Source of the DNA: Blastopirellula sediminis
GTDB lineage: Bacteria > Planctomycetota > Planctomycetia > Pirellulales > Pirellulaceae
Direction: 5' to 3'
Assembly (NCBI RefSeq): GCF_020966755.1
Contig: NZ_JAJKFT010000004.1
Span: 310,001-374,000, forward strand
DNA length: 64,000 bases
A program made the position numbers and the translations under genes. Shown here piece by piece: positions 44,739 through 53,850 of the stretch. Each line of letters begins with the position of its first letter. Position 1 is the first letter of the stretch. The notes under the pieces were generated by a model. That model saw only the letters and a list, made by a program, of their open reading frames with translations. It had not been told where the DNA came from and did no database searches.

Positions 44739-47696
44739 TTAATCGACAAAGACGAATTCACTGAGGTTGAACAGCAAGCGGCACAGATTGACCAACTGGT
44801 GCTGCTCGGCGTAGGCGACCAGTTCCGCACGCTGGGCGTCGGTCGGCTTTTGACCGGTCGTCAACAGGACCGCACGATCGACCTGCTCGGGAAGAGTCGG
44901 ATATTCTTGCTGCAACCCGTCGGCGAACTTCTCGGCCATCAGCAGATTGAACGGATTGTTAAGTAGCGATAAGGCTTGAAGCGAGGTGAGCGTTTCATTG
45001 CGTCGCGGCGTGCTCTGCGAAGAGTCGGCGCAATCGAGCGTGGTCATCCAGGGATCGGGCTGCGAGCGGACGATAAAGCGATAGATGCTGCGACGATGCG
45101 AGGCCGGATCCGAGGGATCGAACTTGTGATACTCGTAGTGGGGCGAGTGCTCGGTCTTCTCCAGGGCGAACAAGTAAAAGCCGGGGCCGCCCATCTTGGT
45201 GTTGAGGGCGCCGCTGACCGCCAGGATCGAGTCCCGTATTTCCTCCGCTTCCAAACGGCGCCGATTCATTCGCCAGAGATATTGATTTCCCGCATCGATT
45301 TCAGCTTGCTCCTCATCATGGGCGGAGGACTGGCGATAGACGTTGCTGGTCACGATCATCCGATGCAGCTTCTTCAGCGATTGGCCATCATCCCGAAACT
45401 CGCAGGCGAGCCAATCGAGCAGCTCTGGATGCGTCGGCTTTGCCCCCATCCGGCCAAAATCGTTCGGCGTAGCGACGATTCCATCACCAAAGTGATACTG
45501 CCAGATCCGGTTGACGATCGATCGCCAAACGAGCGGATGATCCTTGTCGGTCAACCAACGCGCCACGGCGGCGCGACGTTCTCCTTCCGGCATGTCGGCG
45601 GAGAATCGCCAGTTGGAATCGGAAGCGAGGGGCAAGACGCCGGGGGGTAATTCTTCTCGCGGGTTTTGAACGTCTCCTCGATGCAAGAGACGAATCGTCC
45701 GGGGCGCGCCTCCGGTCGCTTTGAAGTTCCCCTGCGTCGGGAATTCGGTCGCGGCGGCGTAAACCATCCGGCTTTTGGGAAGTTCCGTGATCTTTCGCTC
45801 GATGGAAGCGAGCGACGTTTGCAGTTGAGCCAGCTGTTGCTCGCGCTCTGGCGAAACGAGACGCTTACGTTCGGCAGTCAGTTCGGCGACCTTTGCCCCG
45901 CGGTCGGGATTCGGATCGCGGGCCCATTTTCCGTCGGTCAAATTGGTGCGGGCCCAGCGGATGGGCGCTTCGATCGAATCGAGCGAAGTGACCTTGGCGC
46001 CGAGAGCGACATTTTCGCCCGCTGCGTTGATCGCTTCGACCTCGGACAGGGCGAGAATGTAGTCGTCTTTCCGCTCCGTTAATTGGGTAGCGGTGACGCG
46101 GACAAAGCGGATTGGCTCGGCGGCGCCATCGATCATCAATGGCGTCAAACCTGGATTCGGAAAATCCTCTTTGGTGTGATCGGCGACCGTCACCCACTCT
46201 CCCGCCGCTAGGGCGACCTGAACTTGAAAGCGAACCGGAAACCCAAACCCGGCGCCGATGCCGCCGAACTCGTCATGGCAGGGATGAATCGCGAGTTGGG
46301 CGATCTTGGCCGGCTGACCAAGATCAACTTCCACCCACTTCTCCGTCGTCGGGCTGGCGACGATCGCGCTGTGATAGCCGAACTCCGGCGTTTTCTCGAC
46401 CGCGGCCTGCGACTTCAGTTGGGCGAGCGACTTCTCAATTTCCTCGAGTCGTGGTCCGCCGTCTTGTTTGATTTGCTGATCGAGCTTTGCGAGGTCCGAC
46501 TTGAGTTGCGATTTCTGCTTTTCAAGTTCTCGCTGTTGCTGCAACACCTCGGGAACTTGATCGTAGGGACGTTCGGCTCGATCGATCGCGGCGAAGGCGG
46601 CTTGGAGACCGTAGTAGTTTTCCTGTGTGATCGGATCGAACTTGTGGTTGTGACAGCGAGCGCACTGGACCGTCACGCTGCAAAAACTATTGATCACGTT
46701 GGAGACGACATCGTCGCGATCGAGATTGCGCGCCACTTTCCCGTCGATCTTCGATTCCGGCACTTCGACATGGCCGATGAAATCCCACGGCCCGGCCGCA
46801 AGGAAACCAAGTCCCAGCACTCCGTCCGGCTCGCCTGGGAAAAGAACGTCGCCGGCGATTTGCTCTTGCACGAAGCGGCCATACGGTTTGTCTTCGTTCA
46901 GCGAGCGAATGACGTAGTCGCGATAGGGCCACGCGTTGGGGCGAAGCTTGTCTTTGTCGTAACCGCATGTGTCGGCGTACTTGGCGACGTCGAGCCAATG
47001 CCGGGCCCATCGTTCGCCGTAATGATCGGACGCTAACAAGCGGTCGACCAGCTTCTCGTAGGCCTGCGGATCGTTGTCTTGCTCAAACGCGGCGATTTCT
47101 TCTGGCGTGGGAGGAAGTCCGATTAGGTCGTAGGTGACGCGGCGAATCAGCGTCCGGCGATCGGCCGCGGGCGAAGCATGTAGCCCGCGGTCTTTCCAGG
47201 TCTGCAGAATGAAGTGATCAATCGGCGTTCGTGCCCAGCCATCGTCCGCTTCAGGAACCGATGGGCGAACCAGCGGTTGGTACGACCACCAGGTGAAGTC
47301 AGCGACGGCCGGTTCTTTCAAAACGAATTCTTCCGGCCATTTCGCGCCGTTATCGATCCACTTGCGGATCACTGCCAACTCGGCCGCCGAGAGGGGATCC
47401 GCGTCCTTCGGCATTTCGGCGGTCCCATTGGTGGGCGTGATCAGCTCGACCAGATGGCTCGCCGCTGCGTCCCCTGGTTCGATGTAGCCGTCAGCCAAGG
47501 CCGCACTGGCCGATTGCAGGGAAAAATCCCCCTTCGGTTCGGCGCCGCTGTGACAGCTGAGGCACTTCTTTTGCAGAATTGGCGCAACTTCGTCCTGGAA
47601 AAAATCGGCGCCCGTTGCGGTACCAAAACCCAGAAAAAGGAGGAGACCCGCAAGGAGCGTGTTTCTGGCGATCCATTTCGGCGTGACGAGCTTCAT
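44739..47696 (-). CDS. PSCyt1-DUF1549-DUF1553 planctomycete haem protein with discoidin-like insert
   Basis: A 985-residue exported protein. After a signal peptide (about residues 12-30) the PSCyt1 domain carries CLSCH (45-49), a single c-type haem site. DUF1549 spans about 150-355 (WTRTPIDHFILQTW onward) and DUF1553 about 690-950 (WLTDKDHPLVWRSIVNRIWQYHFG, NPNDFG..GAKPTHPELLDWLA). Between them is an extra segment (about 440-600) with VEVDLGQPAKIAQLAIHPCHDEF that resembles an F5/8 C-type discoidin domain, suited to carbohydrate binding. The gene heads a pair with the DUF1501 gene. It is likely periplasmic, linked to polysaccharide use; the reaction is unknown. Confidence 0.85.
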   Translation of the reverse strand: MKLVTPKWIARNTLLAGLLLFLGFGTATGADFFQDEVAPILQKKCLSCHSGAEPKGDFSLQSASAALADGYIEPGDAAASHLVELITPTNGTAEMPKDADPLSAAELAVIRKWIDNGAKWPEEFVLKEPAVADFTWWSYQPLVRPSVPEADDGWARTPIDHFILQTWKDRGLHASPAADRRTLIRRVTYDLIGLPPTPEEIAAFEQDNDPQAYEKLVDRLLASDHYGERWARHWLDVAKYADTCGYDKDKLRPNAWPYRDYVIRSLNEDKPYGRFVQEQIAGDVLFPGEPDGVLGLGFLAAGPWDFIGHVEVPESKIDGKVARNLDRDDVVSNVINSFCSVTVQCARCHNHKFDPITQENYYGLQAAFAAIDRAERPYDQVPEVLQQQRELEKQKSQLKSDLAKLDQQIKQDGGPRLEEIEKSLAQLKSQAAVEKTPEFGYHSAIVASPTTEKWVEVDLGQPAKIAQLAIHPCHDEFGGIGAGFGFPVRFQVQVALAAGEWVTVADHTKEDFPNPGLTPLMIDGAAEPIRFVRVTATQLTERKDDYILALSEVEAINAAGENVALGAKVTSLDSIEAPIRWARTNLTDGKWARDPNPDRGAKVAELTAERKRLVSPEREQQLAQLQTSLASIERKITELPKSRMVYAAATEFPTQGNFKATGGAPRTIRLLHRGDVQNPREELPPGVLPLASDSNWRFSADMPEGERRAAVARWLTDKDHPLVWRSIVNRIWQYHFGDGIVATPNDFGRMGAKPTHPELLDWLACEFRDDGQSLKKLHRMIVTSNVYRQSSAHDEEQAEIDAGNQYLWRMNRRRLEAEEIRDSILAVSGALNTKMGGPGFYLFALEKTEHSPHYEYHKFDPSDPASHRRSIYRFIVRSQPDPWMTTLDCADSSQSTPRRNETLTSLQALSLLNNPFNLLMAEKFADGLQQEYPTLPEQVDRAVLLTTGQKPTDAQRAELVAYAEQHQLVNLCRLLFNLSEFVFVD

Positions 47697-47887
47697 GGCG
47701 GGGATTTCCGGGCAAATCAGGCGGGAGAGGAGGGGGCTTTCTAAGAATTGACCCGATCAGCGGCGAATTGGTACCGAAAAATCGACGCGGGAAGGATTTT
47801 CTCGGTACTAAATTGTCGGCGGTAGCGCCATTTTCTAATAGCCACCCGGCGGCTTGCAGTCGTGGCTCCCGCTTGCCAGTTAAAATA

Positions 47888-48481
47888 GTGAGCGTCACGA
47901 ACGACGAAGTCCACCTTTTGGCCGGAAATGAACGGCACGCCGTGCACGAAGAGCAGCCCCCACCGACAAGCGACTACGAAGATTTTCTTCGGCTGTTCAC
48001 GCGAGATCAGCTTCGCGTGTTGGCCTATATCCGCGCGCTAGTGCATGACCATGCGGTGGCGAGCGATGTGTTTCAGGAAACGAGTCTCGAACTGTGGCGG
48101 AGCTTTGCGACCTTTCGCCGCGACGAAGAGTTCGCTCCCTGGGCGCTCGGCATCGCACGTCACCAGGTGCTGAAGTATTGGCGAACGCGGGATCGCGATC
48201 GGCATGTCTTCAGCGAGACGCTGTTGGCTGAACTTTCGACCGCCGCGATCGACATGGCGCGTGAATTGGAGCCGCGGCAGGAGGCGCTGGACGAATGCGT
48301 CGGCTTGCTCAGCGATCGCCAACGCGAGTTAATTCGCTTGTTCTATGGTGAGAACCAGTCGGCCGCCGCGATTGCGGAAGGTTGGAACCGCTCAGTCCAT
48401 GCCGTTTACAAGTCGTTGAAGGTCATGCGCCGCGCACTGCTGGAGTGCGTCGAGTCGAAGCTCGGAAACGATACGGCGTAA
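47888..48481 (+). CDS. ECF-type sigma factor
   Basis: A 197-residue ECF sigma factor of the planctomycete/Rhodopirellula type, beginning at GTG 47888. Region 2 is LRVLAYIRALVHDHAVASDVFQETSLELWRSF and the region 4 helix-turn-helix is LLSDRQRELIRLFYGENQSAAAIAEGWNRSVHAVYKSLKVMRRAL. It is divergent from the PSD1/DUF1501 pair, and its stop overlaps the start of the FecR-LamG gene (TAATG), so sensor and sigma factor are translationally coupled. It likely directs transcription of its own operon or of surface genes. Confidence 0.85.
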   Translation: MSVTNDEVHLLAGNERHAVHEEQPPPTSDYEDFLRLFTRDQLRVLAYIRALVHDHAVASDVFQETSLELWRSFATFRRDEEFAPWALGIARHQVLKYWRTRDRDRHVFSETLLAELSTAAIDMARELEPRQEALDECVGLLSDRQRELIRLFYGENQSAAAIAEGWNRSVHAVYKSLKVMRRALLECVESKLGNDTA

Positions 48482-50097
48482 TGCCGACCATTGCAGAGAG
48501 AACCATCGTGACAAGCTACGAACAAATCCTGGAACTGGCCGATCGGCAATTCGACGGCTCGGCGACGCCAGACGAAATTGCGCAGCTCGAGACGTTGCTC
48601 GCCGATGACGCTGGCGCGCAGAAGGCGTATCTCCGTTACGCGCTGATGAATGGCCAATTGCCGCTCTCGCCGCCGGCGCTGGGGAAACCAACAATCGCGC
48701 CGACCGAACCAGTCGCCGCGCCGCCGAAAGTCGCTGTACCGAGCCGCCATCGACAGCGATGGTACGTCGGCGTTTGGATGTCGGTCGCAGCTTCGCTATT
48801 GATCGCCATCACGATTGGGATCGCGCAGTATGCCGCCAACGAGGAAACGCCTGACGAACTTGCACAATCCAGCTACGACAATCGCCAGCCGCCGCTTGGG
48901 ATGGTCGGCAAGTTAGGCGCCGACGAACTTGGCCCGATGACGTTGTCGGTCGAGCAAGGGGAAACGGAGTTCGCTTCCAATGGGGGCGCGAATGTGCGGG
49001 TCACGGGGCCTGGTATGCTCGGGGTCAATTCGCCCCAAGGGGGCGTTCTCTACAACGGCGCCGTCCATGCGAAACCGGAGAGCCCGGAGTCGCGGTTCTC
49101 GGTTACCGCGGCGAATCTGCGCGTCGTTGATTCCGGTACCGAATACCAGGTCGCGATGCTTGATGATCGGCATGTTCGCGTCGAAGTGCTAAACGGCCAG
49201 GTCGACGTACAGTCGCGAATTCGGCTACCGCTTTACTATTGGCACTTTGACGATCCGGCCGAAGCGGCCCATTCGGCCGTGGCGGCGATCGCGACGCCCA
49301 TGACGCTTGGCGAAAAGACGAAGCGCGTGGCCGGCATCATCGGCAGCGGCGCCGTTCGTTTCGACAACACGCCCGCCTCGTTCGTGCAGATCGATGAGGG
49401 AACCGGCGGCGAAGTCGGTGAGGGGGGAATGGCTTGCAGCAGCGGCATCACGCTCGAAGCGATGTTCGTTTCCAACTGGTCCGGCAAGCCGTTCGACTAC
49501 GACGAAATCTTCCGCAAGGAAGATGGCGTCTACCGGATCTTGCTTTCGTTTCAAAATGACGGCGACGTCGGCGATTACGATCAGCCGGAAGTGACGCCGG
49601 GGCCTTGTCTCTCGTTTGGTCTGCACATTGAAAAGCAGGGATATAGCGAACTCGATATGCCGCTCGACGGCCGCGATGGTCGACCGACCGTTGCGGAACT
49701 GACCGATGGACGTCCGCATCATGTGGTGGCGACCTATGACAGCTTCAGCGGACGCAAGTCGATTTACATCGACGGCGAACTACGCTTCGAACATCAGTTT
49801 CCGGTCGGCGGTTTGATCCTATGCGGCGGCCAGGCTCCGGCCGTGATCGGCAATATGTGGCGGATGCAGGAACCGTTTGCTGGCGTGATCGACGAAGTGG
49901 CGCTCTATGACTTTCCGCTGACTGCGGACGAGATTAGCGCTCACTATGTAAACGCGTCGATCGGCAAACGTTACTTCGGCGAAGAATCAGGCCCCTTGGC
50001 TGCCGGGCGCTGGCGCTCAGTGACGCTGGTGACCGCGGGAATGCCTCGCATCTTCGATAAACAGACGGGCGAGCCGGTTGACGTTCTGATTCCGTAG
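48481..50097 (+). CDS. FecR-like transmembrane protein with LamG domain (sigma regulator)
   Basis: A 538-residue single-pass membrane protein, coupled to the sigma gene. The N-terminal cytoplasmic part (EQILELADRQFDGSATPDEIAQLETLLADD) resembles anti-sigma tails; a helix lies at about 100-117 (VGVWMSVAASLLIAITIGIAQY). It is followed by a FecR-type domain (LSVEQGETEFASNGGANVRVTGPG..) and a C-terminal LamG/concanavalin-like domain (about 290-500: WHFDDPAEAAHSAVAAIATPM, YDSFSGRKSIYIDGELRFEHQFPVGG). This layout fits a surface sensor controlling the ECF sigma factor in response to polysaccharide. The ATG at 48481 is used; a GTG at 48508 with GAGAG upstream is an alternative. Confidence 0.8.
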   Translation: MPTIAERTIVTSYEQILELADRQFDGSATPDEIAQLETLLADDAGAQKAYLRYALMNGQLPLSPPALGKPTIAPTEPVAAPPKVAVPSRHRQRWYVGVWMSVAASLLIAITIGIAQYAANEETPDELAQSSYDNRQPPLGMVGKLGADELGPMTLSVEQGETEFASNGGANVRVTGPGMLGVNSPQGGVLYNGAVHAKPESPESRFSVTAANLRVVDSGTEYQVAMLDDRHVRVEVLNGQVDVQSRIRLPLYYWHFDDPAEAAHSAVAAIATPMTLGEKTKRVAGIIGSGAVRFDNTPASFVQIDEGTGGEVGEGGMACSSGITLEAMFVSNWSGKPFDYDEIFRKEDGVYRILLSFQNDGDVGDYDQPEVTPGPCLSFGLHIEKQGYSELDMPLDGRDGRPTVAELTDGRPHHVVATYDSFSGRKSIYIDGELRFEHQFPVGGLILCGGQAPAVIGNMWRMQEPFAGVIDEVALYDFPLTADEISAHYVNASIGKRYFGEESGPLAAGRWRSVTLVTAGMPRIFDKQTGEPVDVLIP

Positions 50098-50102
50098 GAG
50101 CA

Positions 50103-50504
50103 TCAACCTTTGACGCGATAGCCGATCGACGTCAACGTTTGTCGCACCCGAGCGGCGTGATCCCCTTGGATCTCGAGCAGATCTTCTTTCGGCTTCACCG
50201 TGCCGCCGCTGCCGCAGTCGGCCTGTAGTCGCTTGAGCAGTGCCGGAAGATCGTTCGCGACGTCGGTAAGACCGGTAATGACGGTCGCTTTGCGGCCTCC
50301 CTTGCGCTTTTCGATCCGAATAACCGCTGTTTGCTGTTCCGCGGGGAGCCGGGCCGCTTCTCGCGCCTCACGCGCTGCTTCTTCCTGACGACGCGCTTCT
50401 CTGGCCGCTTTTTCGGCCGGCGTACAGGTGCACTCCGACTCTAGCTGACCGCAGTCGTCGCACTTTGGCGGAATATCAAACGGGGTTCCAGCAAACAGAC
50501 GCAT
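50103..50504 (-). CDS. SUI1/YciH-like translation initiation factor with N-terminal Cys cluster
   Basis: A 133-residue protein. The C-terminal domain (about 60-133) is the SUI1/eIF1 fold: TAVIRIEKRKGGRKATVITGL, CGSGGTVKPKEDLLEIQGDH, and GYRVKG at the end. The N-terminus has CDDCGQLESECTC (Cys15, 18, 25, 27), a likely zinc-binding site, then a charged helix rich in Ala/Glu/Arg. Bacterial YciH proteins bind the small ribosomal subunit and modulate initiation fidelity. The ATG at 50504 is chosen; a longer frame from 50597 has a low-complexity start. Confidence 0.85.
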   Translation of the reverse strand: MRLFAGTPFDIPPKCDDCGQLESECTCTPAEKAAREARRQEEAAREAREAARLPAEQQTAVIRIEKRKGGRKATVITGLTDVANDLPALLKRLQADCGSGGTVKPKEDLLEIQGDHAARVRQTLTSIGYRVKG

Positions 50505-50578
50505 AGCAATCGACCACAGCCAAGGAAAGTCATCAGAAGAATGACTTTTATTGTAACAAATTCCCGCCAGTTGACCGC

Positions 50579-50734
50579 ACACTAGCCCGCAGCGCAAGCG
50601 AGGGAATGCGTTCGGAAATATCTAATGACTAAGAACTAATGACTAAAGCCGAGAAGCAACTTTTCTCCATTAGACGTTAGGCCTTAGTCGTTTCCTTGCG
50701 GCCGCAATCCCTCGCTTGCGCTGCGGGCTAGTGT
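50579..50734. repeat. Fold-back (MITE-like) element with 27-bp perfect inverted arms
   Basis: Arms of 27 bases at 50579-50605 and 50708-50734 are perfect inverted repeats (core GCCCGCAGCGCAAGCGAGGG) and extend to 32 bases with one mismatch. The 102-base centre contains two CTAATGACTAA direct copies and a related inverted TTAG-rich stretch. There is no coding capacity. The element sits in the gap between the SUI1 and esterase genes. It resembles a dispersed planctomycete repeat or a MITE; no flanking target duplication was apparent by eye. Confidence 0.6.
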
Positions 50735-50751
50735 TGGCGTTGTGAGTTCGG

Positions 50752-51576
50752 CTACTTGTCTTGCGTCATCTCGAGATACGCCTTGGCATACCGCTTGCCT
50801 AGTTCGCGGTACGAGGCGGCGTCGAAGTGGACGTTGTCGCCTTTGTGATTCAGGCCGTCCGACGAGACGAACGCGGCGTTGTCGTGGGTTTCGGCGTAGT
50901 GACGCTGGGCGTTATCGACGGCATGCGTGTTTTCGTTCCAGGGGCGGGCTTCAAACTGACCAAGCTGGCCGATGATGAACGGGACGTCCGGGGCGTTCAG
51001 TTCCTTCCGCAGTCGAGCGACCAATTCGGTGAGGTTCTTTTCGTAGACTTTTGACCGAGTCGGATTGGCGTCTCCTTCTCCTTGATGCCACAGGATGCCG
51101 CAGAGGGTTCCTGACTCCAGCGCCTTTTTCGCACGGGGGAGCATGTCGTCGTACGGGTGCGTTTTGGTCGGCGGATCGTAGGCGCCGGGAACCCAATGTT
51201 CGATCGGAGTTCCGCCGACGGCGCACGGAATCAAACCGATCGTCACATCAGGATTCGCTTTGGCGATCTCCAAGCCGAAGGTGCGTCCCAAGCCGACGCC
51301 GACGATGCCTGGCTTGTCAAAGTGAAGTGGATCGACGGCCGGAGCCCATTGGCCGCCTTTGTTGAGGGTCAGGACGCGCGGGTTGACTTCCTTGTCTTGC
51401 GCTTCGACCTTGCCCCGTCCCGCCATGTTCGATTGGCCGACCAGCAGAAAGAGCTGGAATTTTTCCTTCGGCGGCAGCTTCACCAAATTAGGTTCGGCGG
51501 CGAAGGACATCAGCGAAACGAAAGGAAGCAGAACCAGCGACAGCAGTGCGGATCGAAGCGACATGGCGTGCGGCAT
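50752..51576 (-). CDS. SGNH carbohydrate esterase (sialate O-acetylesterase-like, DUF303)
   Basis: A 274-residue exported hydrolase. The signal peptide is MSLRSALLSLVLLPFVSLMSFAA. The nucleophile motif GQSNMAG (serine near residue 50) and LWHQGEGDAN, then DGLNHKGDNVHFD with catalytic Asp and His, match SGNH esterases of the CE6/sialate O-acetylesterase type, which remove acetyl groups from plant or algal sugars. It lies near an alpha/beta hydrolase on the same strand; together they suggest polysaccharide deacetylation. The start at 51576 (MPHAM) or 51564 is uncertain. Confidence 0.85.
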   Translation of the reverse strand: MPHAMSLRSALLSLVLLPFVSLMSFAAEPNLVKLPPKEKFQLFLLVGQSNMAGRGKVEAQDKEVNPRVLTLNKGGQWAPAVDPLHFDKPGIVGVGLGRTFGLEIAKANPDVTIGLIPCAVGGTPIEHWVPGAYDPPTKTHPYDDMLPRAKKALESGTLCGILWHQGEGDANPTRSKVYEKNLTELVARLRKELNAPDVPFIIGQLGQFEARPWNENTHAVDNAQRHYAETHDNAAFVSSDGLNHKGDNVHFDAASYRELGKRYAKAYLEMTQDK

Positions 51577-51705
51577 TCCTGAAGAGAGGAGACTGGTAGC
51601 GGGTGGCGGAATTTTGAGGGAGCAAGGGTTGCAGCGCTCTATTGTACCTGCGGCTGGGGAGAGATTCATCACCGCGATTGACGATTCGATCTTGAAGCGG
51701 ACACG

Positions 51706-51738
51706 AAAAAGGGACCGCACTTTGGTAAGCGCGGTCCC
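51706..51738 (-). terminator. Rho-independent terminator after the alpha/beta hydrolase gene
   Basis: Stem GGGACCGC (51711-51718) / GCGGTCCC (51731-51738); on the minus strand a T run follows (A run 51706-51710). It lies 53 bases beyond the stop at 51791. Confidence 0.75.
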
Positions 51739-51790
51739 AATAGGTTTACGGCGTAGCATTTGACGGCACAATTGTCGTGCCGGCAATCTA

Positions 51791-52675
51791 CTACTTCGTC
51801 AGGTAATCGATCAGGAACTCGGTCGAGCTCTTGTACTTCGGATCTTTGACGCCCGGGTGAACCAGAACGACTTCGACGCCGGTCTCTTCCAGCTTTTCCG
51901 CCAGCTTCACGCCCATGACGGCAGAGTGAGTCGGATCTTTCGGCGAGGAGCCGACGACCGGAACTTCGCCGCCGTAGAATAGACCGATCGCGGGATCGTC
52001 TTTGGTGACGTGGGCCATCGGCGAATATTCGTTGATCAGCGGCAACAGCGCTTCGCGATCAGAAAGGACCGCGTCCAGGTTCGGCAGACCGAAGGCGTGG
52101 GCGCCATACTTGTAGTTCGGCATCCACTCACGCAGCGGCTTCGGATCGAGCGTCACCTGAGCGCCATTGACGGCGGCGCAGTAAAGACGGGTCGACTCAC
52201 GCGCGATCGGATCGTCGCTCTTTGGGTCGGCCATGTCGTCATGGAACGCGAGCCACAGCGAACTGCAAGCGCCAGCCGATCCGCCGGTCGCGCCGATCTT
52301 TTCCTTATCGAGATTCCACTCGGCCGCCTTCGAGCGAACGAACTGCAGCGCACGAGCGGCGTCGCTCAGCGGCGCTTTGACCGGGGGCTTCACTCCTTCT
52401 TCGACCGCTTGTTTAACGTAGCGATAGTTGATCGCGACGACCGAAATCCCTTTGTCATTGAAGGCCTTGGGATTGGTCTTCTTGTCTCCCCCTTGCCAGC
52501 CGCCGCCATGGATGTAGAAGACGACCGGAGTCGGCTTGTCCGATTTGGCGGGGTAGAAGTCGAGCACTTGCCGCGGATGATCGCCGTACGGCAAATCATG
52601 CAATTCCTTCAGCTCTTTGGCGAACAGCGGTTGAGCCAGCAGGAGGAGGGAAAGGGTAACCAGAATACGTTTCAC
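51791..52675 (-). CDS. Secreted alpha/beta hydrolase
   Basis: A 294-residue protein with a signal peptide (MKRILVTLSLLLLAQPLFA). Motifs are YIHGGGWQGGD (oxyanion HGGG), GATGGSAGACSSLWLAF with nucleophile Ser and a late HPGV with the catalytic His. The pattern matches BD-FAE/esterase-lipase family hydrolases, which act on small esters or xylan-related substrates. It is terminated by the hairpin at 51706 and likely belongs to a cell-exterior ester-hydrolysing set with the SGNH gene, which lies downstream. Confidence 0.85.
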   Translation of the reverse strand: MKRILVTLSLLLLAQPLFAKELKELHDLPYGDHPRQVLDFYPAKSDKPTPVVFYIHGGGWQGGDKKTNPKAFNDKGISVVAINYRYVKQAVEEGVKPPVKAPLSDAARALQFVRSKAAEWNLDKEKIGATGGSAGACSSLWLAFHDDMADPKSDDPIARESTRLYCAAVNGAQVTLDPKPLREWMPNYKYGAHAFGLPNLDAVLSDREALLPLINEYSPMAHVTKDDPAIGLFYGGEVPVVGSSPKDPTHSAVMGVKLAEKLEETGVEVVLVHPGVKDPKYKSSTEFLIDYLTK

Positions 52676-52762
52676 GAGATGGGCTCCTAGGGTGGGAATA
52701 CGAGGAAGGTCGGGTCTTATTTTGCCGTAAAGAGCAGCGCAATTCCAGTAGAAAATCAGCGT

Positions 52763-53719
52763 CTACGGCTCTTCGGCGCCGAGCATCTCGTCCAGTTGCC
52801 AGACCAGCAGTTTTTCATCGGCCGCGGCGAGCCAATAAGCGTCGGAAGCGAAGGAGACCCCATTAAATAAGGCGTTTTTCGGCCCCGTTAACTTTTCGAT
52901 CAACTTTCCCTCCTCGACGTTGAATACCATCACGACGTTGTCATTGCCTGTCGTCGCGAGATACTGATCGTCGCAAGAGAACGTTCCGCCATGGACGGCG
53001 ATCCGGTTCGCGTTTCGCTTCCAAACGTTCTTCCAGGTATGGGTATCCCAGAGGGCAATTTCTCCGTTCCGTTTTTTTCCCTCTCCGCCGGTCGCCAGGT
53101 ACTGACCGTCGGAAGAAAAGGCGAGGATGCAGCAGTTATCGTCATGAGCTCGAAATCGTGTCAGGCACTTGCCGCTGGTCGCCTGCAAGACGCTGACGCG
53201 TCCCTCATGCGCCGTTGCGGCGGCAATTGTTTTTCCCGCGGGTGAGAAGAGTGCGCTGCCAAACTCCGCCCCTTTGGTGGAAGGAAACAAATTCGATTTG
53301 CCGGTCGCGAGGTCGACAACGTACGTACAGTCGTCCCATGAACAGACAAGCAGTTTCTTTCCATCGGGAGAGAGAGAGACGTCCCAGATGTAATAGTTTG
53401 AGACGGCTGGAATCGAAGTGACGCGCGTCAAGTCGGAGAGATCACGAACGGCGATCGAATCCGGTTTCATCCCGGCGGTAATCAGCCGCTTTCCATCGGG
53501 ATGAAAGCAGACCTGCGTCGCAGTGCTGTCTTCCACCAGTTGGCAGTCAATCAACTCGCCGCTAGTCGCATCCCACAGGGCGATGTTGTATTTGCGGGGC
53601 GATTCGCCGCCGGCGGCCGCCAGGTAACGTCCGCAAGGAGAGAAGGCGACCGCTTGTTGTACCGGTTGACGATTGCCTTGCCAGATTGTCGGTTTGACCG
53701 AAGATTTTGTTTTGGCCAT
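52763..53719 (-). CDS. WD40-repeat protein
   Basis: A 318-residue protein made of WD40-like blades: VAFSPCGRYLAAAGG, VCFHPDGKRLITAG, VSLSPDGKKLLVCSWD, ALFSPAGKTIAAAT, LAFSSDGQYLATGG, GTFSCDDQYLATTGN, VSFASDAYWLAAAD. There is no signal peptide; it is likely cytoplasmic with a scaffold role. The ATG at 53719 is the first Met that fits the first blade; no good ribosome binding site is seen. Confidence 0.8.
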   Translation of the reverse strand: MAKTKSSVKPTIWQGNRQPVQQAVAFSPCGRYLAAAGGESPRKYNIALWDATSGELIDCQLVEDSTATQVCFHPDGKRLITAGMKPDSIAVRDLSDLTRVTSIPAVSNYYIWDVSLSPDGKKLLVCSWDDCTYVVDLATGKSNLFPSTKGAEFGSALFSPAGKTIAAATAHEGRVSVLQATSGKCLTRFRAHDDNCCILAFSSDGQYLATGGEGKKRNGEIALWDTHTWKNVWKRNANRIAVHGGTFSCDDQYLATTGNDNVVMVFNVEEGKLIEKLTGPKNALFNGVSFASDAYWLAAADEKLLVWQLDEMLGAEEP

Positions 53720-53850
53720 GGGGCGATGGCTCGCTGAAGAGAGAAGTGGAAGAGTCGAGGAGGCTGCAACGCAATCGTAACGACTTCCTCGCCGCATCGC
53801 CAATTCCAATTGCGAAACGAACAGGCAGTGACTTGCCGTTTCTCTCAGGC

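Noticed and set aside
4399-51738. A shared 12-base string CTTTGGTAAGCG in two hairpins (4409-4419 region and 51720-51731 region)
   Set aside because: Both are loops and stem parts of otherwise different terminators; a chance match or common terminator style explains it, and two cases are too few.
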